Positions 1 to 6,097 of a stretch of DNA of 9,396 nucleotides are shown here, piece by piece. A program made the position numbers and the translations under genes. The notes beneath the pieces are model-generated. The model was not told the DNA's origin and searched no databases. It was given only the letters and a program-made list of their open reading frames with translations. The DNA is from Candidatus Woesearchaeota archaeon (GTDB taxonomy: Archaea; Nanobdellota; Nanobdellia; Woesearchaeales; JACQSR01): NCBI GenBank assembly GCA_023255615.1, contig JAHFLI010000040.1, positions 1 through 9,396 of the forward strand, in the 5' to 3' direction. Within the stretch, counting starts at the first letter, position 1, and the number at the start of each line of letters is the position of its first letter.

Positions 1-1023
1 TTGCTAATTCCAACGGTTATGGCTGGAGGAGTTGAAATCCAAAATTTTAAGGTCTCTGTTGATGGAAAAACACAATATGGATCTGCAGATATTTCTTCTC
101 ATTCTAATGTGATTATCACCATGGTCATTCAGAATACGTTTAGTAATGACGATGACATTCGCCTAAAAACAGTTAACGCTGAAGTCGTTATTAACGATAT
201 TGATCAAGGAAGTGACATTGATAAGGAATTCGATGAGTTCTCTCTTGATCCACAGGAAAAGAAAACATTGACTCTGTCATTTACAGTTCCCTATGCGATT
301 GATGAAGACACCTATCCGATGAGAATAACTGTTGATACAGATGATGATGAAGGGGACTCTCATAGTGCAGAAGAAACCTACGATTTTGTAGTGAAAAAAG
401 AAGACCATAAAGTGGTTGTTTCAAATTTTACGATTACTCCAAATCCTCGCTGTGGAGAATCTTCAACGCTATCTCTTGAACTGACAAATACAGGAAAAGA
501 AAATGAAAACAACGTCAAATTAGATGTAGAAAATGAGTTTTTAAATTACAAATTCTCCAAAACAAGTATTGATCTTGATTCAGGTCAGGATAGCAGCCAA
601 TATAGTGATGATTTTACAATAGCAATCCCGAAAGATATGCAAGGAAATTATCCAGTTGAGGTTACACTATCGTATAACGATGGCGATAATGTTGAAAAAA
701 CGTTTTTGCCCTTTGCGATCTCATGTGGTTCTCAACAGGCGACTCCACCATCACCACATCCGTCGACAAATCAACCTCCTCAACAAACATCTTCTGAACC
801 GGTGAAACCATCAGAACAAGAACCTCTTCCTCAGGATGTTCAACCAGTAGATATTCTTCCTCTACCTCCAATTGAAAATGAAACAATAGCTCCATCCTCT
901 TTCGAGATGTCTTCCCTTTTTTCTAGGGTTGATGATACCACTCTTTTAGTCGTCTTTGCAGAACTTCTCATTGTGTTTATTGTCGTGTTTGTTGTCGTTC
1001 TGCTACGGTCTTCAAAAAGATAG
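1..1023 (+). CDS. Membrane-anchored surface protein with two Ig-like domains (5' truncated by window edge)
   Basis: This is the C-terminal part of an exported surface protein; the frame is open to the first base, so the TTG at position 1 is probably an internal Leu codon rather than the start. The first residues (LIPTVMA) look like the end of a signal peptide, with possible cleavage after A8. Two beta-rich domains of S-layer/CARDB-like character follow at about residues 10-132 and 136-242. The first is rich in Asp/Glu. The second has C151 near its beginning and C242 near its end, which could form a disulfide. A Pro/Gln/Ser-rich linker (about 245-300) leads to one transmembrane helix (about 314-335) and a basic tail (RSSKR), giving an N-out, C-in topology. 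Similar two-domain anchored proteins are often named putative S-layer proteins in DPANN archaea. The exact partner or role is unknown. It is followed after 58 bases by a separately promoted regulator gene. Confidence 0.75.
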   Translation: MLIPTVMAGGVEIQNFKVSVDGKTQYGSADISSHSNVIITMVIQNTFSNDDDIRLKTVNAEVVINDIDQGSDIDKEFDEFSLDPQEKKTLTLSFTVPYAIDEDTYPMRITVDTDDDEGDSHSAEETYDFVVKKEDHKVVVSNFTITPNPRCGESSTLSLELTNTGKENENNVKLDVENEFLNYKFSKTSIDLDSGQDSSQYSDDFTIAIPKDMQGNYPVEVTLSYNDGDNVEKTFLPFAISCGSQQATPPSPHPSTNQPPQQTSSEPVKPSEQEPLPQDVQPVDILPLPPIENETIAPSSFEMSSLFSRVDDTTLLVVFAELLIVFIVVFVVVLLRSSKR

Positions 1024-1044
1024 TAACTTAATAGTGGTAAAATT

Positions 1045-1059
1045 ATAAAGGTTTATAAA
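1045..1059 (+). promoter_or_regulatory. BRE/TATA promoter of the TrmB-like gene
   Basis: An A-rich BRE-like stretch (ATAAAG, 1045-1050) is followed by a TATA box TTTATAAA (1052-1059). The box centre lies about 26-27 bases before the ATG at 1082, so transcription should begin at or within a few bases of the start codon. No Shine-Dalgarno sequence is visible, which fits a leaderless mRNA. Confidence 0.7.
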
Positions 1060-1081
1060 CTCTCTATCAATCCGAACTTCT

Positions 1082-1852
1082 ATGGATCTCAAGAAAGATC
1101 ATCTAAATAAAATAAAAGAACATTTTCAATTGAATATTTACGAATTAAAAATTTGGACCTCTTTACTTTCTCGCGGCATTTCTTCAGCGTCTGAACTTGC
1201 CGATATCTCAGGAGTTCCACGATCTCGATGCTATGATGTCCTTGAGACATTGGAAAAGAAGGGATTTATTTTGATGAAGATTGGTAAGCCGATTAAGTAT
1301 ATCGCAGTCTCTCCTGTTGAAGTGATTTTTCGTTTGCAAAAACACATCAAAGAAGAAACACAAAACCAAACAAAAGGAATTGACGATCTCGGGGGTTCAG
1401 AAACATTTAAGGAACTAGAACTTCTATACAAAACAGGAGTCACTCATATTGATCCCTTAGAAATCGCAGCAACAGTGACAGGAAGAATAAACATTGCGCA
1501 CATCACCAAAGGAATGTTTGAACGCTGTGCATCAAAATTAATTGTCGGATTACCATCAGATATTGCTCGAAAAAAATTAGTCAGCATGAAAAACGCTCTG
1601 AAGCGATTGCATAAACGTAGGGTGAAAATTGTGCTCCATGCCTCAGATAAAAAAATCCTTGAACAGTTTAAGGAATATTCTGGATTTTTGTCACCATCAC
1701 CTCTTCAATTTGCGACGATTGATGGAAAAGAAATACTCTTCTATACGACTGATCCGTTGATGAATGCTCAATATGAATCAGCTCTCTGGATGGATTCACC
1801 CTTTTTGGTGAAAGCAATGGAAACGATGATTGAAAGAAATCTTAAACCGTAA
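1082..1852 (+). CDS. TrmB-family transcriptional regulator
   Basis: A 256-residue protein with the TrmB layout. The N-terminal winged helix-turn-helix spans about residues 18-75; it has a helix-turn-helix in which the ISSASELADISGVPRSRCYD region provides the recognition helix, followed by a wing (GFILMKIGKPIKYIAVSP). A short helical linker (about 80-110) follows, then a C-terminal TrmB-type effector domain that resembles a phospholipase-D-like fold without its catalytic residues. TrmB proteins bind DNA as dimers and in known cases respond to sugars such as maltose or trehalose. No sugar transporter or sugar metabolism gene is present here, so neither ligand nor target can be named. Its length is at the short end for TrmB proteins, many of which run to about 260-350 residues. 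The ATG is fixed by the promoter at 1045-1059. It could be an autoregulator or act on the neighbouring surface-protein or proteasome genes; this is speculation. Confidence 0.85.
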   Translation: MDLKKDHLNKIKEHFQLNIYELKIWTSLLSRGISSASELADISGVPRSRCYDVLETLEKKGFILMKIGKPIKYIAVSPVEVIFRLQKHIKEETQNQTKGIDDLGGSETFKELELLYKTGVTHIDPLEIAATVTGRINIAHITKGMFERCASKLIVGLPSDIARKKLVSMKNALKRLHKRRVKIVLHASDKKILEQFKEYSGFLSPSPLQFATIDGKEILFYTTDPLMNAQYESALWMDSPFLVKAMETMIERNLKP

Positions 1853-1854
1853 AA

Positions 1855-1862
1855 TTTATATA
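1855..1862 (+). promoter_or_regulatory. TATA box of the psmB-aCPSF1 operon
   Basis: TTTATATA preceded by AAAA begins three bases after the trmB stop codon. Its centre is about 45 bases before the psmB ATG, so the predicted start near 1884-1887 gives a leader of about 18-20 bases. This differs from the other promoters here, which sit about 27 bases before the ATG. The leader contains no strong Shine-Dalgarno match. A T5 run at 1871-1875 could also help to end the trmB transcript. Confidence 0.6.
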
Positions 1863-1903
1863 CATAGCACTTTTTCATACCATTAGCATTAGAGAATTTC
1901 TTC

Positions 1904-2551
1904 ATGATGAACGACGATCAAGAGGTATTAAAAACCGGTACAACGACTGTTGCGCTCATGTGCAAGGACGGCGTTGTCCTATGCGCTGATATGCGAGTAA
2001 CATCTGGCTATCTTATTGCATACAAAAAGTTCGATAAAATTATCAAAATCACAGACAATATTGCGCTGACTGTTGCAGGAACTGTTTCGGATGTTCAATT
2101 ACTTGTCAAACTCATTCGTGCGGAACTTCGTTTGAAAAATATTAGAACAAAACGCGAACCATATGTCAAAGAAGTTGTAAATTTACTCGCGCAAATGGTG
2201 TATTACAATATCAGAAAAATGTCTCTCATTCCAGGAATCAGCCACTTCATTGTGGGGGGAAAAGATTCAACAGGATATTATGTATACGATCTCGGTGCGG
2301 ATGGATCGATCACCAAGTGCGATGAGTATTGTTCATCGGGTTCCGGATCGGTGATGGCATATGGTGTGCTTGAAACATTGTATAAAAAAGATATGTCAGT
2401 TGAAGACGGAGTTAAACTGGGTGTAAAAGCCATTAATGCGGCAATCCAACGTGATATTGCTTCTGGTGATGGAGTAAACGTATTCACAATTACCAAAGAT
2501 GGTGCACAATTAACCTTAACAAAAGAAGCGCCGTATAAAGTAGAAGCGTAA
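1904..2551 (+). CDS. psmB: Archaeal 20S proteasome beta subunit (catalytic)
   Basis: An N-terminal nucleophile hydrolase of 215 residues that forms the two inner heptameric rings of the archaeal 20S proteasome and cuts peptide bonds inside the chamber. A 12-residue propeptide ends in Gly, and autocleavage at G12/T13 would expose the catalytic Thr1 (T13-T14-T15-V). Counting from that Thr, the partner residues fall where expected: Asp17 is D29 (CADMR) and Lys33 is K45. The SSGSGS stretch (144-149) and RDIASGDG (D184, S187) carry the conserved Ser and Asp/Ser residues near the active site, offset by about six residues from the Thermoplasma enzyme. Length matches active beta subunits, so it should be catalytic. 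The start at 1904 is chosen because no start codon lies upstream in frame; ATG 1907 is equally possible. The alpha subunit and the ATPase are not in the window. It is followed after 18 bases by aCPSF1, a gene pairing also known in other archaea. Confidence 0.96.
   Translation: MMNDDQEVLKTGTTTVALMCKDGVVLCADMRVTSGYLIAYKKFDKIIKITDNIALTVAGTVSDVQLLVKLIRAELRLKNIRTKREPYVKEVVNLLAQMVYYNIRKMSLIPGISHFIVGGKDSTGYYVYDLGADGSITKCDEYCSSGSGSVMAYGVLETLYKKDMSVEDGVKLGVKAINAAIQRDIASGDGVNVFTITKDGAQLTLTKEAPYKVEA
2534..2539 (+). promoter_or_regulatory. Possible internal TATA element before aCPSF1
   Basis: TATAAA lies inside the last codons of psmB, centred about 33 bases before the aCPSF1 ATG. If used, it would give a leader of roughly six bases. 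There is no clear Shine-Dalgarno sequence before the aCPSF1 start. It falls within coding sequence (TAT-AAA, Tyr-Lys), so chance is a serious alternative. Confidence 0.2.
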
Positions 2552-2569
2552 AGAATATCCTTTCTTACG

Positions 2570-4462
2570 ATGAGTGAAATCATTAAGGAAATCTTGAAGG
2601 AGTTACCTCCCGATAAGATTTCTGATGCAGGATTTGAAGGAGCGAATATCGTCCTCTATACGAAAGACAAAGAGTTTTTTCTGAACAACGAGGGCGTGAT
2701 AAAGCGAGTAGTTGATAGTATAAAAAAACGGGTAGAGTTACGACCCGATCCCGCCATTACGGTTGACATGGAGCAAGCGGAGAAAAGTATTCGAGAGATT
2801 ATTCCAGCAGAGGCGGGAGTTGATCAAGTTATTTTCGATCCTCAACGTTCCCAAGTAGTTATTGAAGCAGAAAAACCTGGGCTTGCGATTGGAAAACAAG
2901 GATCACTGTTGCGCGACATTCGTGCACAAACATTATGGGTCCCTCTTATTCGACGAAAACCTGCTATCCGTTCAAAAATTATTGAGAATATTCGTTCAGT
3001 GTTATATCAAAACTCTGACTACCGAAGAAAATTTCTCGATCGAACCGGGCACCGTATTTATGATGGGTGGGTTCGAGAAAAGAAAAATGAGTGGATCAGA
3101 GTTTCTTATTTAGGCAGCGGGAGACAAGTAGGCAGAAGTTGTATGTTATTACAAACACCGGAATCGCGCGTCTTACTTGATTGTGGCATCAACGTCGCGT
3201 CGATGGACAAAGCATACCCTTATCTCGAAGCTCCTGAATTTGATATTAAACAACTTGATGCCGTTATTTTAAGCCATGCACATATGGATCATTGCGGATT
3301 TATTCCGTATCTGTATAAATATGGATATGAAGGTCCGGTGTATTGCACGCCACCAACTCGAGATCTTGCTGCGTTAATGTTATTGGATTACGTGAAGATT
3401 GCCCGTGGAGATGGAAAAGAACCCATCTTTACCTCTGAGGAAATCCGAGAAATGGTCAAACACACCATCACCTTAGATTTCGAAGAAGTAACTGACATTA
3501 CACCAGACATTCGCATTACCTTTTACAATTCCGGCCATGTTCTCGGCAGCGCAATGACACATTTACATATCGGCAATGGATTGCATAATCTTATTTATAC
3601 AGGAGATCAAAAATATGGGCGCACCCAGTTATTAGATCCGGCCGTCACCTCTTTTCCTCGACTGGAAACATTGATGATCGAAGGAACATATGGGGGGAAA
3701 GACAATAATCTCGCATCGCGTGAAGAAAGCGAACGCGATTTCGGACAAGTGATGTCTCAAGCCATTGAACGTGGTGGAAAAGTGCTTGTTCCTGTTCTCG
3801 GTGTTGGAAGAGCTCAAGAAGTCATGCTGATTGTTGAAAATTTAATTCGCACTGGACAAATTCCAAAAATCCCTGTCTTTGTTGATGGATTAATTTGGGA
3901 TATTACGGCGATTCATACGGCGTATCCCGAATATCTTAATGCACAAGTAAGAAAACAAATTTTCCATAAGGACGAGAATCCGTTTTTATCTGACACGTTT
4001 AAGCGGGTTGGTAGTCAAAAAGAACGTCTCGAGATTATCGAGGAGACTGGATCATGTGTTATCCTTGCAACTTCTGGAATGCTCGTCGGAGGTCCTTCTG
4101 TTGAATACCTCAAACATCTCGCTGATAATAAACGAAATCTCTTACTATTTGTAAGCTATCAAGGCGAAGGATCCTTAGGAAGGAGAATTCAGCGTGGAGA
4201 ACGTGAGTTTCAGATGGGAGTTCCCGGACGATTGGATATGTTAAAAGTAAATCTTGAAATCCATACCATTGAAGGATTTTCTGGACATTCAAGCAGACCA
4301 GAGTTGATGAATTTTATTCAACACTGCGATCCCAAACCAAAGAAAATTCTTATTAATCACGGAGAAGCATCACGCTGTCTTGACTTCGCAAGCTCTGCGC
4401 ATAAGAAATTTAGAATAGAAACGTTAGCGCCAAGAAACCTCGAAGCGGTAAGAATTAGGTAA
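2570..4462 (+). CDS. aCPSF1/FttA: KH-domain metallo-beta-lactamase/beta-CASP ribonuclease, transcription termination factor
   Basis: A 630-residue protein, full length for the archaeal CPSF73-like family known as aCPSF1 or FttA. The family cuts nascent RNA, often at U-rich sites, and acts as the general archaeal transcription termination and 3'-end factor with Spt4-Spt5. The N-terminal part (about 1-145) contains the KH region with a GKQG loop at 108-111, used for RNA binding. The metallo-beta-lactamase core has the zinc signature HAHMDH (H236, H238, D240, H241), H323 in SGHVLGS and D346 in YTGD. The beta-CASP part has E371 (IEGTYGG), H573 (SGHSS) and H597 (INHGEAS). All motifs needed for catalysis are present. 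It lies 18 bases after psmB in the same direction and is probably co-transcribed. No clear Shine-Dalgarno sequence precedes the ATG; the next gene boundary on the 3' side leads into decayed accessory DNA. Confidence 0.96.
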   Translation: MSEIIKEILKELPPDKISDAGFEGANIVLYTKDKEFFLNNEGVIKRVVDSIKKRVELRPDPAITVDMEQAEKSIREIIPAEAGVDQVIFDPQRSQVVIEAEKPGLAIGKQGSLLRDIRAQTLWVPLIRRKPAIRSKIIENIRSVLYQNSDYRRKFLDRTGHRIYDGWVREKKNEWIRVSYLGSGRQVGRSCMLLQTPESRVLLDCGINVASMDKAYPYLEAPEFDIKQLDAVILSHAHMDHCGFIPYLYKYGYEGPVYCTPPTRDLAALMLLDYVKIARGDGKEPIFTSEEIREMVKHTITLDFEEVTDITPDIRITFYNSGHVLGSAMTHLHIGNGLHNLIYTGDQKYGRTQLLDPAVTSFPRLETLMIEGTYGGKDNNLASREESERDFGQVMSQAIERGGKVLVPVLGVGRAQEVMLIVENLIRTGQIPKIPVFVDGLIWDITAIHTAYPEYLNAQVRKQIFHKDENPFLSDTFKRVGSQKERLEIIEETGSCVILATSGMLVGGPSVEYLKHLADNKRNLLLFVSYQGEGSLGRRIQRGEREFQMGVPGRLDMLKVNLEIHTIEGFSGHSSRPELMNFIQHCDPKPKKILINHGEASRCLDFASSAHKKFRIETLAPRNLEAVRIR

Positions 4463-4560
4463 TTTGTAGTTAATATTCCAAAAGGATTTTACGAACTGAC
4501 CCAAGATAGATATGATTAAATATAAGTTCATCTCTGCATGAGGTTAATTTAAAGAGAAAA

Positions 4561-4994
4561 ATGAGGAAATTGGACGTTGCATGCCCACATAAGCGTTGCG
4601 GAACTTACAATGAATTTGGATCGAAAAATATTGTGAGAAACAGTTTTCAATCAAACGGAATACAAAAGTTAAATGTAATGAATGTAAAAAATGTGGTCAA
4701 AACAATAAACACCCCTTTCTTTCACAAGCATTTAACCAAAAAAGAAATAATCCATATTTGCAAATTGCTTTCAGAAAAAACCAGCTTTCGAGCAATTGCT
4801 CGAATTACGGATCATCATCTTGACACAATACAGTCAATTGCAGAGCATTTCAAAAAAAGTTCAATGAAAATTCGTAGCGCCTTATTGCAAAGAAAGAGAA
4901 GTTGGATACGCGTACACGTATTTGGCATTCAAAAGAAAAACCTAGTTCTTCATTTGTTTTGTGGTCTGCAAATGGAACGCTTTACCTAAATTAA
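4561..4994 (+). pseudogene. Degenerate IS1-like transposase remnant
   Basis: One frame reads open for 142 codons (4561-4989), but its similarity to IS1-type transposases moves between frames. The start is zinc-ribbon-like (CPHKRCG, 4585-4605). In the next frame, 4668-4715 reads KVKCNECKKCG, which restores the second Cys pair that the first frame lacks. The first frame resumes with the InsA-like helix-turn-helix (LTKKEIIHICKLLSEKTSFRAIARITDHH, about 4732-4820). After about 4884 the shifted frame again looks better (KLD...SKEKPSSSFVLWSANG, ending at 4994), matching the start of the DDE catalytic part. The remaining catalytic domain is absent, since the minus-strand gene takes over at 4991. It therefore looks like an old, frame-broken and truncated insertion-sequence gene. 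A weak TATA-like TTAAATAT lies at 4516-4523. Terminal repeats are not convincing. Assignment to the IS1 family rests on motif layout only. Confidence 0.6.
4931..4940 (-). terminator. Possible U-tract terminator for the minus-strand Cys-rich gene
   Basis: Read on the minus strand, TTTTTCTTTT begins about 50 bases beyond the stop codon of the small secreted-protein gene. Archaeal termination, aided by aCPSF1, uses such U-rich tracts without needing a hairpin. The tract lies within the transposase remnant and may be fortuitous. Confidence 0.25.
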
Positions 4995-5290
4995 AACACA
5001 GTACATTTACTATCTCGGCAACAGCGGCCATCTTTACAACCATAAGTGCATTCTTTCAGTTCAGAATGTGGTGAATCATCCCCACAGTAATATTCTTTCA
5101 CGGTCTTCGATGAGGTGCATATGTCAACATACGTCGAGGTTGGGGATGTGGAATTACTAAAGAATTTCACAACTCCTTTCTCATATTGATTCTTTCCATC
5201 CGAATCACCGCACCGATTTGCTGATGAAGAAACTTTACCTACTACTAACAACAAAAAAATAAGGAAGATAATGAACGATACATTTCTCAT
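4991..5290 (-). CDS. Small secreted Cys-rich protein
   Basis: A 99-residue exported protein. Residues 1-24 form a signal peptide or signal anchor (MRN, then a long Phe/Ile/Leu core to about V20). The mature part has eight Cys at positions 27, 58, 69, 81, 85, 90, 91 and 96, in a pattern CGDSDGKN...KG...DIC...VKEYYC...KECTYGCKDGRC. This C-DSDG...EYYC...C..GC.DG.C arrangement resembles a small extracellular domain seen, often in repeated copies, in proteins of Woesearchaeota/Pacearchaeota-like archaea; I recall the pattern but cannot name a domain entry. Here there is one copy plus a short Cys tail. Function is unknown; disulfide stabilisation outside the cell is likely. The frame also has a GTG at 5311, but ATG 5290 is preferred: it places the hydrophobic core right after MRN, and the minus-strand TATA box is centred 26-27 bases upstream. 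Its stop codon nearly touches the transposase remnant. Confidence 0.7.
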   Translation of the reverse strand: MRNVSFIIFLIFLLLVVGKVSSSANRCGDSDGKNQYEKGVVKFFSNSTSPTSTYVDICTSSKTVKEYYCGDDSPHSELKECTYGCKDGRCCRDSKCTVF

Positions 5291-5312
5291 GGAGGTTGGG
5301 GATACGGGCACC

Positions 5313-5320
5313 TTTTTAAG
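5313..5320 (-). promoter_or_regulatory. TATA box of the Cys-rich gene, nearly palindromic
   Basis: On the minus strand the sequence reads CCTTAAAAAGG (5321-5311), with the TATA-like core centred 26-27 bases before ATG 5290, so the message would be leaderless. The element is nearly self-complementary at its ends (CCTT/AAGG). Read on the plus strand it could also serve the Nudix-like remnant that begins at 5353. Confidence 0.5.
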
Positions 5321-5352
5321 GCTTTGGAATGTGTGTAAATATGGGGTCAGTC

Positions 5353-5804
5353 ATGCTTGCGAACAAAGTGAGCAATAAAAACATAGAATCAGGGGCTTTT
5401 GTTTTCTAATCCAAGAGTAGGCTTATTACCCCTTTGGTTTCTTTGCAAAAGATTTTAGTTTTGCATCATATATTGAGGAATGTACTCAAAGAGAGCTAAA
5501 AGAAGAATTTAAATTAGTGCCTGGTGATTATAGAATAGCACACTATCACTTTGTTCAAAATAATATGTGGATAAACGATTCTGTTCCATTCATCGCAGTA
5601 GTTGTAAGAGCTAATATATCATGGGATGAAATTGCTAGACGTTGTTATGGTGAACAAGAAGTCATCAACGAGCATCCAGTCCTATATACAATTAATGAAA
5701 ATCCAAACGCTTGGAGTAAATTAATGGATATATTCCCAACTTACCCGACAACAGCATTTATGGGATTAAGAATCATTGAAGATATTTCATCTGAAAAATA
5801 TTGA
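5353..5804 (+). pseudogene. Frame-broken Nudix-hydrolase-like gene
   Basis: The long open part, from 5421 to the stop at 5802-5804, encodes FAKDFSFAS...EECTQRELKEEFKL, which resembles the RELxEExxL half of a Nudix box (GX5EX7REUXEEXGU). It continues with beta-strand-rich sequence (VPFIAVVVRANIS; HPVLYTINENPNAW) typical of the rest of a Nudix fold. The N-terminal strand appears upstream in other frames. ATG 5353 begins MLANKVSNKNIESGAFVF, which matches the usual opening strand of Nudix domains but hits TAA at 5407. The next frame continues SNPRVGLLPLWF. The usual Glu eight residues before the box Arg is Ser here. So the gene seems broken by at least two frame changes and has lost part of the box. 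A 95-residue product from GTG 5517 is formally possible but would lack the box and half the fold. The substrate cannot be inferred. Confidence 0.45.
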
Positions 5805-5834
5805 TCAAACAAAATCCTCTTTCCTCGTTTTTAG

Positions 5835-6011
5835 GGCTCCAAATTTATTGAATATAACATTATTGAGAGATTTGCATTCACACGCAACCGATATCGTGTC
5901 AGATGCCCCGTGGGATGTTATAAATGTCGAGCTATAGGGCGTGAAGAATATCGTTCGACCTTTCAAATGAAAAAATTCCATGAAGTTATCATTCATTACG
6001 ATTTCCCGTTA
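5835..6011 (+). pseudogene. Short Cys-containing reading frame without a start codon, possible gene remnant
   Basis: This plus-strand frame is open for 58 codons between a TAG at 5832-5834 and a TAA at 6009-6011, with no ATG, GTG or TTG in its early part. It reads ...YNIIERFAFTRNRYRVRCPVGCYKCRAIGREEYRSTFQ... and ends HYDFPL. The C-x3-C-x2-C cluster, rich in Arg and Tyr around it, looks more protein-like than random and could be the end of a small zinc-binding protein. I do not recognise the family. The opposite strand carries an open frame of similar length, so coding on either strand is uncertain. Confidence 0.2.
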
Positions 6012-6061
6012 TAAAAAGAATTCATACTCCTTCTTATGTATTCGAGAAGATAAAATCGATC

Positions 6062-6075
6062 ATAAAGCTTAATAA
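6062..6075 (+). promoter_or_regulatory. BRE/TATA promoter of methionine aminopeptidase
   Basis: ATAAAG (6062-6067) followed by CTTAATAA (6068-6075) repeats the arrangement seen before the trmB-like gene. The TATA centre is 26-27 bases before ATG 6098, which predicts a leaderless message and supports that start. Confidence 0.6.
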
Positions 6076-6097
6076 CTTTATTCAAAATCGTTTACTA

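Larger units (their letters stand above)
5805..6097 (+). other. Intergenic stretch with no convincing gene
   Basis: Between the Nudix-like remnant and methionine aminopeptidase there is no gene I can defend. It holds a pyrimidine-rich run (CTCTTTCCTCGTTTTTAG, about 5816-5833) that could end a plus-strand transcript. A short plus-strand Cys-containing frame is described separately. A 63-codon minus-strand frame overlaps it (5996-5805), and a TATA-like TATAAAAA lies at 6010-6017. No tRNA or structured RNA was recognised. Confidence 0.5.

Noticed and set aside
662..895. Minus-strand open frame of 77 codons
   Set aside because: It is antisense to the Pro-rich linker of the surface protein; its Glu/Val-rich composition is a by-product of that sequence.
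2278..2583. Minus-strand open frame of 101 codons
   Set aside because: It lies antisense to the well-supported psmB coding region and shows no motif or promoter of its own.
2862..3113. Plus-strand open frame of 83 codons
   Set aside because: It lies within aCPSF1 in another frame and resembles nothing known.
5291..5311. GTG start at 5311 for the Cys-rich gene
   Set aside because: The extra seven residues would precede the signal peptide, and the TATA spacing points to ATG 5290.
5950..5966. GTTCGACC resembling a tRNA T-loop
   Set aside because: The flanking bases do not pair as a T-stem, and no acceptor or anticodon arm is visible.
5805..5996. Minus-strand open frame of 63 codons with ATG
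   Set aside because: No motif, no clear promoter spacing (TATA-like box only about 18 bases before the ATG), and a competing plus-strand frame; not strong enough to call a gene.
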